A stretch of 64,000 nt of DNA from Naumovozyma dairenensis CBS 421. Lineage: Eukaryota > Ascomycota > Saccharomycetes > Saccharomycetales > Saccharomycetaceae. Shown here piece after piece: positions 29,721-40,519 of the stretch. How positions within the stretch are numbered: position 1 is the first letter of the stretch; each line of letters starts with the position of its first letter. Where the stretch lies: contig NC_016481.1 of the NCBI RefSeq assembly GCF_000227115.2, positions 1,195,259-1,259,258 on the forward strand, read 5' to 3'. The notes under the pieces are model-generated. The model saw only the letters and a list, made by a program, of their open reading frames with translations. It was not told the origin of the DNA and ran no database searches. A program made the position numbers and the translations under genes.

Positions 29721-30860
29721 ATGTCCTCAGAAAAACCTCACAAATATACTCCAGGACCAAATGATCCATCATTACCACCACAATTATCTGAATTCAAAGA
29801 TAAAACAACAGATGAAGTCTTAAAAGAATTAAATAGAATGCCCTTCTTCATGACAAAATTAGATGATACTGATGGTCAAGGTGGTGAAAATTTAGAATTG
29901 GAAGCCCTAAAGGCATTAGCTTATGAAGGTGAACCTCATGAAATTGCTGAAAATTTTAAAAATCAAGGGAATGATTTATACAAAGCTAAAAGATTTAAAG
30001 ACGCTAGAGATGTTTACCTTAAGGGGATTCAAATTGAAAATAATAAAGATGTGAAAATTAAAGAAAGTTTGTTTGCTAATAAGGCTGCTTGTGAATTGGA
30101 ATTGAAAAATTTTAGACGTTGTATTAATGATTGTAAAAATGCTTTGCAGTTGAATCCTAAGAATGTTAAATGTTATTTTAGAATGACAAGGGCATTTTTT
30201 GCGCTTGACAAGTTGGAAGAAGCTAAAGAATCTGTAGAGTTTGGGTTGAAGTTTGATCCTGAAAATACTTCTTTAATTAATCTTCATGATACAATTATTA
30301 AGAAGGAATTACAAATTAAAGAAAATGAATTGAAAATCTTAAAGGAAAAGAAAGAAAAGGAAAACTTGAAAATTATTCTTGAAAATGCTATAGGATTAAG
30401 ACATATAATGGATATTAAAACAAGTGTACCACCTGAATTGATACGAGATGCCAAAATTAAATTAGATGATCCAATGGATTTTGAATCTCAATTAATTTAT
30501 CCGGCAGTTATCATGTATCCAACAACAAATGAATTCGATTTTGTTGCTGAAGTTAGTGAATTGACTACAGTCCAAGAATTATTAGATTTATTGATGGATA
30601 GACCAAAGGAATGGTTCCAATTGGAAGGCCACGAAAATTTCTCATCTAAAAAATTAATTGCATATATGGAAACTCAATCTGGTGGTTTGATTAAAGCCGG
30701 TAAAAAATTATCTTTCCATGATATATTAGTGAAGGACTCTCCAAAGGTTCCAATCTTCTATAGTGCATTGAAAATATATCTCGTTCCAAAAGCAGAAAGT
30801 GAAACTTGGTTAGCTAAATGGGATAAGACAAAGGCTTTAATGAGAAGATCAGCCGACTAA
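29721..30860 (+). CDS. CNS1: Cns1, TPR co-chaperone of Hsp90/Hsp70
   Basis: A 379-residue protein matching Cns1 (385). The conserved N-terminal segment LNRMPFFMTKLDDTDGQGGEN is followed by three TPR repeats at about 77-185. The carboxylate-clamp residues Lys80, Asn84, Asn120, Lys150 and Arg154 are in place for binding the EEVD tail of Hsp90. A charged helix (about 200-220) leads to the C-terminal domain with DPMDFESQLIYPAVIMYPT. Cns1 is essential in S. cerevisiae, stimulates Ssa1 and supports eEF2 folding. CNS1-SLI15-ICS2 order matches YBR155W-YBR157C. Confidence 0.97.
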   Translation: MSSEKPHKYTPGPNDPSLPPQLSEFKDKTTDEVLKELNRMPFFMTKLDDTDGQGGENLELEALKALAYEGEPHEIAENFKNQGNDLYKAKRFKDARDVYLKGIQIENNKDVKIKESLFANKAACELELKNFRRCINDCKNALQLNPKNVKCYFRMTRAFFALDKLEEAKESVEFGLKFDPENTSLINLHDTIIKKELQIKENELKILKEKKEKENLKIILENAIGLRHIMDIKTSVPPELIRDAKIKLDDPMDFESQLIYPAVIMYPTTNEFDFVAEVSELTTVQELLDLLMDRPKEWFQLEGHENFSSKKLIAYMETQSGGLIKAGKKLSFHDILVKDSPKVPIFYSALKIYLVPKAESETWLAKWDKTKALMRRSAD

Positions 30861-31106
30861 AAGGATCTATACTTATATATAAGAGGGATTATATATATTA
30901 TTAACCAAATCATGAAAAGAGGTGAATATATATATATATATATATACATATCTTTTCCTACCATTGTTATCCGAGGTAATTCAATGTAAAGATAGAACCT
31001 TTGTTGTCACTCTATCGATGGTATTTTTTATTTGGAATATGTAAAAATTTATAAAAAATAAGAGATGTATAGAAAAGAATAGAGGGTACAGGCATTTCTT
31101 TCTTTT

Positions 31107-33380
31107 TCAGGTTTTTTTAGGTATCAATTTGCCAGGTTTTAATTTATTTAGCCTAGAAGTTTTAAAAACTTCATCTGTATGCAAAGGTGGGATTGGACCG
31201 AAAATAGCTCTTGGATCCCAATTTTGTTGTTCCAACAATGTTTGTTGTAAATATGGTGACTTCGCCCAATCTGTTAATGTTACTGTGTCTTCTTGCTCTG
31301 AATCAGAAAATATTTCAGGAAGTGAAGGACGTGAATGTTCATCCACTCTGCACGATGAATTTTGATTGGAAGAAGCTGGTGCCCCAATTATTATTCTGTG
31401 ATCAATGGTATCTATATCATGCAAAATATTTGTAGTATCAACTTTCCCATTATCCCCTACATTCGTATTAGTACCGCTAATATTATTGTTGTTTGGTATT
31501 GGTATTGCTGAAGAATGATCATTCAGAATTGGAGCCTCTCTAAAATCAGTTAAATGCCTGGTCCTTCTCCTAAACTCATCTTCTAATTGAGATTTTTTCC
31601 TTTGATTTTCTATCCTTCTTCTTTTTTGTTCTTGTTGAGTTCTCATGACACCGGATAATCGTTGCTCTAATTTCCTTTTCAAATCTTGTTTCTCAGACTC
31701 AATTGAAGGTAGCAATTGGAATTTCGTTAATCGATCATGTTTAATTTTCTTTGTATTTAATAGCAAAGAATCTCTTTTTGTTACATTTTTCGTTGCTTTT
31801 TTATCAGCTGTATTGGTTGGGACATTGTTGTTAGGGGCCTTTTCAATAATCTTTCCATATGGTGCATTCGATATATCTAAAAGGCCATCATGATGATTGT
31901 TGTGTCTCTCGGATGTTTTTGAAGTCATATTAGCCGTTGGTAAAATTGGCCTTCGAAGACTCTTCCTTTTGTTATTATTATTCCATCTCTCGTTTTTTGT
32001 CATTGGTAAATTGTTAGAATTTGGTGAAACATTATTATGACGAATATTGGTATTGTTTTTAACGTTATTATCAATCTTCGGTATCAAAGAATTTCTGATC
32101 GGTTTAGCGTGTCTGACCGTTATGTTTACAATATCATTTATTTTATTATTCCTTTGATTAGTAGGACTTTCCAATGTGGATTTCTTTGTGGAAAAGATAT
32201 CTTTCAAAGTTTCATGTAAATTATTGTCTATAGTACTGCCTGGAGTCATTCCTAATTTTGGTTTCATAACAGGTGATGTTCTTTTCATTGGTGATCCGGT
32301 CACATCAATAGAAGAAGATGAAAATTTCCGATGACTATGATTGGTAGATTGTTTCGATGCAATTTTATGCTCGAATGATTTGGTCGATAATGATGATAGT
32401 CTATCAAATATACTTTCATTGGTACGTGTACTTGTTGTGGAATTGGACGTTCTCAGTATTGGACTTTGAGTAACCCTTTTCACCATATTCTGGTTCCTTT
32501 GGGGCCGTATTCTACTAGGCAATAATGATACTGTATTATTATTGCTAGACTTGGTTGAGCCATTGTTATGATTATTTGAAGGATAAACTATAAGGGGATC
32601 TTTATTTGGTAATGGAATGAACATATTGGATCTCCTTTGTGCTCTGTTGGTTGTTTGTAAATCTTGTTTCTTTGTATTGTTTGTCTTTGCCTTATGTTTT
32701 GTATTTTGGGACGAGTCAAATTTAGCCGCCAAGGAAATCTCCTTAGCAGTTTCCCGAGATTTAGTTGACATATTCTCAGTTGCATTGGGTATGACAGTAG
32801 TGGTGGTAGAACTTCTCAATTTTTGGTCGACTTTAATTGGTGACCATGGAGATTCTTGGTCTGGATTAGTTACCGTTGCAATTTTAGTAGAATCAGGCTG
32901 TGTCTTGTCAAGTGTATTATTTCCTATAGCTTGTACTTTATCTTTAATATTGTGTAAAGATTTTGGTGTAATACCCGAGAAATCTCCATGATTACGTTTA
33001 GGAGTTGTTGAATCATTAATATTAGAGTTATGGGTTTCTCTTGTATTAGACTGCGTCGTCATCGTAGCTTCTTCATGATTATTTTCAATGGATTGAACGT
33101 TATCATTAGATTGAGGAAATACAATGTCCATTTTACCAACAGTTTTCTCGGGACTGACCATAACGTTTTCTTTTTTCTTGATAGCATCTCTTCGCTTTGT
33201 AATTAACAAACTTTCAATATCATCATTAATCCATTTATTTGATTTATTCAATATACTATTTATTTGAGATTGATGTTTTGATCCGATATTGTTAAAAGTA
33301 TTCAGTGATTCCACTATAGAACGCGAACTTCCTGGTGGCCTCTGTACCTTTTTCTTGGCAGCTTGAAGGGCCCAATCCAT
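31107..33380 (-). CDS. SLI15: Sli15, INCENP subunit of the chromosomal passenger complex
   Basis: A 757-residue protein (S. cerevisiae Sli15 is 698). The N-terminus MDWALQAAKKKVQRPPGS matches the part that binds Bir1 and Nbl1/borealin. A long disordered, Ser/Asn-rich, basic middle region carries many SP/TP sites (for example ESPWSPIKVD and TGSPMKRTSP) and RRSNMFIPLPNKDPLI, suited to microtubule binding and Cdk1/Ipl1 control. The C-terminal IN-box, at about 697-757, contains LTDWAKSPYLQQTLL and AIFGPIPPLHTDEVF, which binds and activates the Aurora kinase Ipl1. The complex corrects kinetochore attachments at centromeres and moves to the spindle midzone in anaphase. Confidence 0.97.
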   Translation of the reverse strand: MDWALQAAKKKVQRPPGSSRSIVESLNTFNNIGSKHQSQINSILNKSNKWINDDIESLLITKRRDAIKKKENVMVSPEKTVGKMDIVFPQSNDNVQSIENNHEEATMTTQSNTRETHNSNINDSTTPKRNHGDFSGITPKSLHNIKDKVQAIGNNTLDKTQPDSTKIATVTNPDQESPWSPIKVDQKLRSSTTTTVIPNATENMSTKSRETAKEISLAAKFDSSQNTKHKAKTNNTKKQDLQTTNRAQRRSNMFIPLPNKDPLIVYPSNNHNNGSTKSSNNNTVSLLPSRIRPQRNQNMVKRVTQSPILRTSNSTTSTRTNESIFDRLSSLSTKSFEHKIASKQSTNHSHRKFSSSSIDVTGSPMKRTSPVMKPKLGMTPGSTIDNNLHETLKDIFSTKKSTLESPTNQRNNKINDIVNITVRHAKPIRNSLIPKIDNNVKNNTNIRHNNVSPNSNNLPMTKNERWNNNNKRKSLRRPILPTANMTSKTSERHNNHHDGLLDISNAPYGKIIEKAPNNNVPTNTADKKATKNVTKRDSLLLNTKKIKHDRLTKFQLLPSIESEKQDLKRKLEQRLSGVMRTQQEQKRRRIENQRKKSQLEDEFRRRTRHLTDFREAPILNDHSSAIPIPNNNNISGTNTNVGDNGKVDTTNILHDIDTIDHRIIIGAPASSNQNSSCRVDEHSRPSLPEIFSDSEQEDTVTLTDWAKSPYLQQTLLEQQNWDPRAIFGPIPPLHTDEVFKTSRLNKLKPGKLIPKKT

Positions 33381-34078
33381 TTTCTATAATATAATATGGT
33401 AGTTTCCTTGGAGTGAGCAGACAGATGGTTAGATGATGTGACCTTCATTCTTCATCTCTTATAACTCTCTACGTAGCATAGTTAATTATTTGAGGTTTAC
33501 TTTAATCCTTTATTAATTTCTTTTGTGTTTCCAAGAGGTTACCCGCACGACACCAATTTTAAAAACGGCGACACACTTTTTTCTCACTTTAAAATTGAGA
33601 ATTATATACTATATTGGAAAGAATGGTTTATTTTTTAATGCATGTGCTGATTTAGCACTAGAGCCACGGGGGTCTATTTGTTCATTTATCTGAGAGTTAT
33701 CATAGTGACCTGGAGTGTTGTTGTTGTTGCTCATAATGTAGTTGTTGATCCTGATGTTATGTATTGATTATGTAATTGTTATTTAATAGTGTATATGGTT
33801 GATTCACTATATCTATTTGTTGTTAGGTATCTTATTCTCACTTTATTTAGGTATTCAAGGAAAGTCTTTTTATCTTCTATCATATTACGATGTACACTTA
33901 CATATTCCACCTTGCTGTTCAAGGGGTTGATCCAGGCTACATATATTCATTCACACAATACAGAATTCTCAAATGAATATTATTTGAATTACAAATTACA
34001 AAATTATATCTTTACAAAAAAATGTTTAGTTTTACAGAGAGTCGGATCGTCTTATGCCAGGTTCAATCTATTAGCAAA
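33381..34078. other. SLI15 upstream and ICS2 3' region
   Basis: 698 bp with a GTT-rich stretch near 33718 and a 109-codon frame that has no recognisable domain. No gene supported. Confidence 0.55.
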
Positions 34079-34954
34079 TCACTTATCGAAATTTACATCT
34101 AAGTCAATCACTGGATAGCTATTTTCCTCATTGTTTGACGTATTAGCAAAAATCCTACCCTTAAGATTAATATTGTTTGCATAGGCAAACTCTTCAAGAC
34201 TTCCGAATCTTCCTCTCCTATTTCTTCTAATTTGTTCAGTAGTATTTTCCATTGTTGCCCTTGGTGATATCTTGTGAGTGTATGATTCCACCTCTTGTGG
34301 ATTCTTATTGTCAAGATATTGAATATTCCCCATTGTAAACAAGGAATCATCTGATGGTAGAGGAGAAATTTTTAAATCATCGTTTAGTTGATGACTTAAA
34401 TTTTGTAATTCAATAGGGCTCGTTAAGGAAATAGCATTACTCTTCCTATGGTAAGGTCTTGTCTTTGATTTCTTTAATGGCGAGACTGAGTTTACTGTTT
34501 TGGGTATATCAGCCCCAGAGGTTGAAATGTTTAAAGTCTTTGGACAAATACCATTTGACTTTCTAAAGATAGTTCCTCTTTGATGTGTAAAATCTTGAGA
34601 CCTTTTTCTTAGGTGCCTCTTCGAATCCCTTCCATTTTCTAGTTCCGTACTAGGTGTGGTACCTTGGTCGTTTGGGAAAGAAAATTGTAAGAGATGATTG
34701 AAAATACTTTCACTTCTTGACTCTTCCAAATAAAAATGCTTTTCAATGGAATTTGCAGATTTGTCTGTTTTGGTTGAGTTTAAGGAGGATAAGCTATTCT
34801 TTGAACACCTTGTACTTTTTGGAGTTTGTAATAAATCAAAGAAGTTATTCCTCCCTGTGATGGAAGTTAAAGAGCACTTTGATGTCTTTGGTGTTCTTGG
34901 TATTTTAGATATCGGTCTTGGGTCCGAACCGTCAGTAGAATAATGTGTGCCCAT
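34079..34954 (-). CDS. ICS2: Ics2-like protein, function unknown
   Basis: A 291-residue protein starting at the ATG at 34954 (MGTHYSTDGSDPRPISK). The open frame continues upstream but without another ATG before 35038. The protein is Ser/Lys/Arg-rich and mostly disordered, with SP/TP-type sites near the N-terminus (KIPRTPKTSK, LLQTPKSTRC). A more conserved-looking C-terminal segment reads RRGRFGSLEEFAYANN, followed by GRIFANTSNNEENSYPVID. Assignment rests mainly on position between SLI15 and AMN1 (YBR157C in S. cerevisiae, 255 residues). No catalytic domain is recognised; the function of Ics2 itself is poorly known. Confidence 0.75.
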   Translation of the reverse strand: MGTHYSTDGSDPRPISKIPRTPKTSKCSLTSITGRNNFFDLLQTPKSTRCSKNSLSSLNSTKTDKSANSIEKHFYLEESRSESIFNHLLQFSFPNDQGTTPSTELENGRDSKRHLRKRSQDFTHQRGTIFRKSNGICPKTLNISTSGADIPKTVNSVSPLKKSKTRPYHRKSNAISLTSPIELQNLSHQLNDDLKISPLPSDDSLFTMGNIQYLDNKNPQEVESYTHKISPRATMENTTEQIRRNRRGRFGSLEEFAYANNINLKGRIFANTSNNEENSYPVIDLDVNFDK

Positions 34955-37462
34955 CTTATATGGTATTTCTAGGTATAATCGTTTGGTCTTAATTAAGAAT
35001 GGGTTTTTTCTGTTTCTCGATTTTCTAGTAAATGGCAATCTATATATCCATATATATACTACCCATTTTAACGTTCCTATTATTTAGTTACTTTGGATTT
35101 TCGACATATTTTAAGAATTTTTGACATTTCCACCTTACAATTGAAAGATGTAAAAATTTACATCCTTCTATGCAGGTATTGTAACGTTCACAGGCATGTA
35201 TTTAGCTGTAGGGAACTTCCGCAGCCACAGTCAAAAACAAAAGCCTATAATTCCTTTTTCTCACTTTCAATCGGTTACAGTATAGTAGCTTTGTTTGTTT
35301 CTGTATGACAGTTCTTTCAACGACAGTGGTGTACTACTTTTGCCTGATAAGAAAAAACCCTAATGGAAATTAAGTTACGTTATGAAGAGTACTTGAGAAG
35401 TAATCCTTGCATGGAAGAAGTGAAAAAAAACTGTCCTACGATATCTTCTAGTTCAAGGGAGATTCTAGACTTACGACTTCCTATTTTATTTCAGTTTATT
35501 TGTGTGTTGTAATCGTCTCAAAATGGTCTCTATTCTATCTAAATAAGTGACGTGAGTATGGCGCAGAGATGGAAGATAAAGATAATGATGATGTAGAAAA
35601 ACCGATTACATTTCCCCTTTTGGCACCCATACCTTTTCCTTCCCCCTCCCCTCCCCTGCGTTTATTTCTTGGCACTCGCTGGTTTGTTTTCGGACTTTTG
35701 CAGCCCGTTGGCCGTTTTTCCAAAATAAATTTGCCGTGACGCGTATTATGCAGATTGTTTCTTATTTACTTTCTCCAATAACAATGGGTGTGGCCTGCTT
35801 ATCCTATTGCCTTTATCCTCTCCCAAACTTACTTTCCGACACACGTACGTAGGTAGTTCCCGAAACAGATGAGCGTTTGCTACATTAAGTTACATAGATA
35901 AGTGTCTCCAATAGGGAACATCCACAAGTCTACATAGTTAAGCACAGTGGCAATGCGTTCAGTGAGAGCTGCTACGCTTCCTAAGGAAAAAGACATCTAT
36001 TGTGCCCATTCTATGTTTGAAGGGGGCAATTTTGAAGTACACTCTAACCAAATATGGTCTGCAGAAGGCCCTCACTAGAAGTGAACGAGTCCTTTGTATT
36101 TAAAAATATAGTTATATGAACGTGAACTAAGTCTAAATGGTAAGCCACCTGCTTTTCATATTAATACAAAGTAGGTGTCTTGACAGCACGATTATAGACA
36201 GTTTTATTGTTAGAAAATTTATTGAAAGCTGAAACAGAGTACGATGATGGACTACAAAAAAGCTGTTAGACAAAAACCCTTTTATACTTCAGTTCTGATT
36301 TTTAACACAAAGCAATTCAAATGTTCTATAACCTGTTCCGCATATTGCTTGGTAAGGTGTTGCGTCAGCTGCTCTTGTCGAATGTAATTTAGCATTGTGT
36401 AAACACTCACAGATACAAACTAACCTTCTGCCTGCCTCCCTGCCATAAATCTCAAAATTAAGCGCTGAGCTTTCTAAACTCTCTCGGACAAAATATCCCG
36501 TAGAAAACTCTCTTTCCAAAGATGTAAATAAAAACATCTTTCCCGCATGAAAAATTTAGAAACCAGCAGAGGATTTTGCAAGATGGAAATGAAAACAAAC
36601 AAGTTACGCATGAAGCAAGCTGGTGTTTTTCCTTCCAATTCTGACTAAAAATACTTTTAGATTACCGGTTACAGGTTATAGAAGGGATATGGACTATAGG
36701 GAAGAGGTTCGTTTCATGCTGCTTGACAAACTCCTTCAGAGATTTACCAATGCAATGCATGGCAGTATTTCCATTTTCCAAGAGTAATCTCTGGAAATAC
36801 ACAGGTTAGTTGCCTCATATGCACGGAAATTCAAGATATACACAGAACTGGAAACAAAACGCTTCGAAACGTACATTGTTGTTTATCTTTCCAGACTAGG
36901 GTTCCCATTCTATTAGGATCTCTATGGTTTTGTATACTGCCAAGTAAGACAATACTGTCTGCCATAGTTTTTCTTTTGTTTACCTTTTACTAGAGCTCAA
37001 CAGATCCGATTTTATTGTCGATAGCAATGCTGCTTGCGTGATGATAATAGTCGATGCAAGAACTATATATAAAGAATTGTTCCGAGTAAGTTTATTGGTA
37101 TGAACGTTTGGCGTTTCCCTAAAAACAACCTCCCCTTTATTACCTAATCAAAAGAGACGTCGCCAAAATAACATACGTGTATCCCTTAAACACTGTCCAT
37201 TCATTAAATTTTTTTTGTCTTAAGTTCTTTTTTCTCTCTTATTCTACAGTTATCTCGTTCGTTTTCTAGAATAAATTATATGAACTGAAACTCAATTCCT
37301 TCCTTTAAATTTTATTTCAGACGTCACTTTTTTTCACTTCGATTCAATCTAAATCTTTGAAGAATATTCCTTCGCTTCCTTTTAATTTTTTCAATCATTA
37401 TTTTTACAATAACTTACCTTTTTTTCGTTTCTCTTTATCTACAATTTTTGTTCCAAATCCAG
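34955..37462. other. 2.5-kb divergent region of ICS2 and AMN1
   Basis: The longest single-promoter gap in the window. No convincing coding frame. It contains ACCAGC-type Ace2/Swi5 sites (36562, 36619), ACCCTAA/CTAGGGT motifs (35357, 36896), ACGTACGTA at 35843 and T/C-rich sequence close to AMN1. Confidence 0.65.
36562..36624. promoter_or_regulatory. Two opposed Ace2/Swi5-type sites upstream of AMN1
   Basis: ACCAGC at 36562-36567 and GCTGGT (ACCAGC on the other strand) at 36619-36624, about 840-900 bp before AMN1. Ace2 and Swi5 bind this core, and AMN1 is a daughter-specific gene in S. cerevisiae. Confidence 0.5.
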
Positions 37463-39103
37463 ATGAAATTTTTATCAATAACTAAACATAGTTCCAAAAA
37501 AAGATTACATGAAAGCCAAATTCCTGATGAATACTCTCAAAGACCAACTAAGAGATTATCTCAAGGTTCAGATCAGTTAAAACCTGATAGTAATATATTT
37601 ACAACAAATTCTAATGATTCTGTTAAGCAATTTACACATTCACCTCATTCTTCCTCTAAAGGATCCAAAATATCAATTACAAAACATAAAAATGCCAATC
37701 TGTCTTTAAAGACCAATGTATCTCAAACATCAACTGTTAATTTGGGACAAAATATATTTCTTCCGACACCAATTTCTACACCAACAAAAGCGAATATACT
37801 GTATGATGCTTGTGGAGAACAACAAGTTCAATTCTATTCAACTTCTTCACCGGACAATAATCTCGACACGAAGAAAAGATTGGTGACTCGATTTTCAAGT
37901 TTAAATCTAAATTCATTGCAGATTGCACCTCATCCAATTTTTGAAATCCCAGAAATTGTTGATAATATCATTTATTTCTTATCGAAGAAAAACAATCATT
38001 CAAATATGTCTGCAGGAGTAACTAAACAGCAAATTAGGAAAGTTTCAGTATCGTCTTTGTCACAACATCAAAATAATAATAACATCACTAAAAGAATTAT
38101 CTCTTCACCGCTACCATTCGCAAGCTCAACTGTCTCTATAGAGGGGAGTTTCAAAGACAATCATTTATTCAACTGTCTATTCATCAATAAACTTTGGTTT
38201 CAAATGACATTACCTTACCTATTGAAAAATATACACTTCCAAAATGATTCTAACATAAAGAAATTCATTAATATATCGGGAAAAATATCAAACATAACTT
38301 CAACGACAATTGAAACAATAAAGTTCCATAAGATCCATAAATTAAAACAATCTGAATTACAAAAATTCCCTCATAACTTACTGTCATCAAATATAAAATC
38401 AATCGAATTTTATATTTGTCCCAATATAATCCCACCAACTTCATGGTATCCAATTTTACAAAACTTGGAAAACTTAATAATCCCAGGTAACAAACGCTTA
38501 AACGACCAACAACTAGTAAAATTATCAAACCACATTCCAAACTTAGAAACCCTTGATTTAAGAGCTTGTGAAAACATATCCGATATAGGTGTTGTCTCCA
38601 TCGCATTACGTTGTCCTAAATTAAAACTATGTAATTTAGGAAGGCACAAAAACAATCATTTAATAACAAACGTGTCATTGCTTGGCTTGGGTAAGTATAC
38701 TAATGTGGAAACTATTGGATTTGCTGGTTGTAATATTAATGATTCTGGGATTTGGGAATTTGCCAAATTAAACGGTGCAAATATTAAACGGTTATCTCTT
38801 AATAATTGTAATCAATTGACTGATTATTCTATACCTATCCTAGTTGGGTTTAATTATTTTCCTAATTTAGCCGTTTTGGAAATTAAAGGTTTGAGTTTGA
38901 TTAATGATGTTAGATGGTTAGTTAAATTCAAATTATGGAAAACTTCTTTACGGTCCCCGATCTTAATCGAAGGTGGAGATAGGATTAATGACTTGATGAA
39001 AGAAGAAGAAAATAAATTGAAAAAATTGAACTCATTCATTGCCTTGCAAGAGTTGTCTACATGGGTTAATGCAGACGACGATGATGATGCTAACGATAAA
39101 TAA
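37463..39103 (+). CDS. AMN1: Amn1, leucine-rich-repeat antagonist of mitotic exit and daughter separation
   Basis: A 546-residue protein from the ATG at 37463 (MKFLSITKHSSKK), closely matching yeast Amn1 (549). A disordered Ser/Thr-rich N-terminus (about 1-150) is followed by an F-box-like segment around FEIPEIVDNIIYFL, then leucine-rich repeats of the AMN1 type: LENLIIPGNKRLNDQQLVKL, LETLDLRACENISDIGVVSI, VETIGFAGCNINDSGIWEFA, IKRLSLNNCNQLTDYSIP. In S. cerevisiae Amn1 is made in daughter cells, blocks Tem1 signalling and targets Ace2 for degradation, so it controls cell clumping. The 2.5-kb upstream region contains Ace2/Swi5-type ACCAGC sites. Confidence 0.96.
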   Translation: MKFLSITKHSSKKRLHESQIPDEYSQRPTKRLSQGSDQLKPDSNIFTTNSNDSVKQFTHSPHSSSKGSKISITKHKNANLSLKTNVSQTSTVNLGQNIFLPTPISTPTKANILYDACGEQQVQFYSTSSPDNNLDTKKRLVTRFSSLNLNSLQIAPHPIFEIPEIVDNIIYFLSKKNNHSNMSAGVTKQQIRKVSVSSLSQHQNNNNITKRIISSPLPFASSTVSIEGSFKDNHLFNCLFINKLWFQMTLPYLLKNIHFQNDSNIKKFINISGKISNITSTTIETIKFHKIHKLKQSELQKFPHNLLSSNIKSIEFYICPNIIPPTSWYPILQNLENLIIPGNKRLNDQQLVKLSNHIPNLETLDLRACENISDIGVVSIALRCPKLKLCNLGRHKNNHLITNVSLLGLGKYTNVETIGFAGCNINDSGIWEFAKLNGANIKRLSLNNCNQLTDYSIPILVGFNYFPNLAVLEIKGLSLINDVRWLVKFKLWKTSLRSPILIEGGDRINDLMKEEENKLKKLNSFIALQELSTWVNADDDDDANDK

Positions 39104-39487
39104 TTCATGACTAAAAAAAAAAAACTTAAATAATATATTCCCTTTTCATGACAAAAAAAACTATGTAAGAAAACAATATTATGTAGTACACAAAATTTGT
39201 AATTTATAGTAATAACTAATTCAATATTTTAGAATAATTAAAGAACAATTTTCTATATAATTATATAAGATAATTCCAACTTTTGTTTCAATGTTATTTC
39301 GTGGCACTGGCGTTGCATTGGAAACGCGTTCATTTTCTACAGTGCACTTTAGTTCATTTTATTTTGGAAAAAGTGGCAACCTGTGCAAGAACATCGACTT
39401 ACATAAAGTCATATATAGTTCTCTTTCTTCAAAAGACACTCAGAAAAACATACAAAAGCACTGATACTAAGTGAAGTGCAATCTATA
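39104..39487. other. AMN1-IFA38 intergenic region
   Basis: 384 bp with A runs after AMN1 and an ACGCGT element near 39324. No gene seen. Confidence 0.55.
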
Positions 39488-40519
39488 ATGTCCTTTATTA
39501 CAGATTTTGATGCCATTAGTGCCGAAAGTAAATATGTTAATATATTACTATGGATAATATTTGGGTTTGGTGTTCTTAAATTGACCACTTTAACATTAAG
39601 AAGTTTAGCATTATTGGCAGATCTTTTCATCTTACCTGCAGTCAATTACTCTAAATATGGTGCTAAGAGGGATAACTATTGTGTTGTTACTGGTGCAAGT
39701 GATGGTATTGGTAAAGAGTATGCTATTCAAATGGCAGAACGTGGATTCAATTTGATTTTGATTTCAAGAACTTTATCGAAATTAGAAACTATGAAAGAAG
39801 AATTGGTTAAGAAGTATTCAATTGAAGTTGTTATTTTAGCTGCCGACATTTCTAAGGATTCTGATGACAATTATAAGCAAATTAGAGAAGTTTGTGAGAA
39901 TTTACCTATTACTGTGTTGATAAATAATGTTGGTCAATCACATAGTATTCCAGTTCCATTTTTGGAAACTGAAGAAAATGAGTTAAGGAATATTATTACT
40001 ATCAACAATACAGCTACTTTATTAATTACTCAAATCATTGCTCCATTAATTGTTAAGACCGTTAGAAACTCTAAGCAACGTGGTTTAATCTTGACTATGG
40101 GATCATTCGGTGGATTAATCCCAACGCCATTACTAGCCACTTATAGTGGTTCCAAGGCATTTTTACAACAATGGTCTACTTCATTGGCTGGTGAATTAAA
40201 GGGAGATAACGTTGATGTTGAATTAGTCTTATCCTATTTAGTCACAAGCTCTATGTCCAAGATTAGGAAAACTTCCATGTTAATTCCTAACCCAAAGAGA
40301 TTTGTTGAATCCACTTTGAAGAATGTTGGTAGACGCTGCGGTGCTCAAGAACGCTTTGCTACAATGACACCATATTGGAGTCATGCGCTTTATCATTTCA
40401 TCATTGAAGAAACAGTCGGTGTTTATTCAACTATAGTCAATTGTATTAATTATTCATTCCATAAATCTATCAGAGTTAGAGCTCTAAAGAAAGCAGAAAG
40501 GCTAGCTAAACAACAATAA
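39488..40519 (+). CDS. IFA38: Ifa38, very-long-chain 3-oxoacyl-CoA reductase
   Basis: A 343-residue protein from the ATG at 39488 (MSFITDFDAISAE). A membrane segment lies at about 18-40 and is followed by a short-chain dehydrogenase domain. Numbering below counts four in-frame codons upstream of the ATG, so subtract four: NADPH-binding TGASDGIG at 72-79, NNVGQSHS, and the catalytic Ser210-Tyr223-Lys227 set in LTMGSFGG and ATYSGSKAF. The C-terminus is lysine-rich (ALKKAERLAKQQ), in keeping with ER retention. It carries out the second step of the ER fatty-acid elongation cycle, reducing 3-ketoacyl-CoA to make C26 fatty acids for sphingolipids. The gene sits between AMN1 and CDC28, as in S. cerevisiae. 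Confidence 0.97.
   Translation: MSFITDFDAISAESKYVNILLWIIFGFGVLKLTTLTLRSLALLADLFILPAVNYSKYGAKRDNYCVVTGASDGIGKEYAIQMAERGFNLILISRTLSKLETMKEELVKKYSIEVVILAADISKDSDDNYKQIREVCENLPITVLINNVGQSHSIPVPFLETEENELRNIITINNTATLLITQIIAPLIVKTVRNSKQRGLILTMGSFGGLIPTPLLATYSGSKAFLQQWSTSLAGELKGDNVDVELVLSYLVTSSMSKIRKTSMLIPNPKRFVESTLKNVGRRCGAQERFATMTPYWSHALYHFIIEETVGVYSTIVNCINYSFHKSIRVRALKKAERLAKQQ

Noticed and set aside
37448..37462. Earlier starts for AMN1, DIG1, IFA38, CDC28 and ICS2
   Set aside because: The longer frames begin with TTG or GTG; the first ATG in each agrees with the known yeast N-terminus or is the only ATG start.
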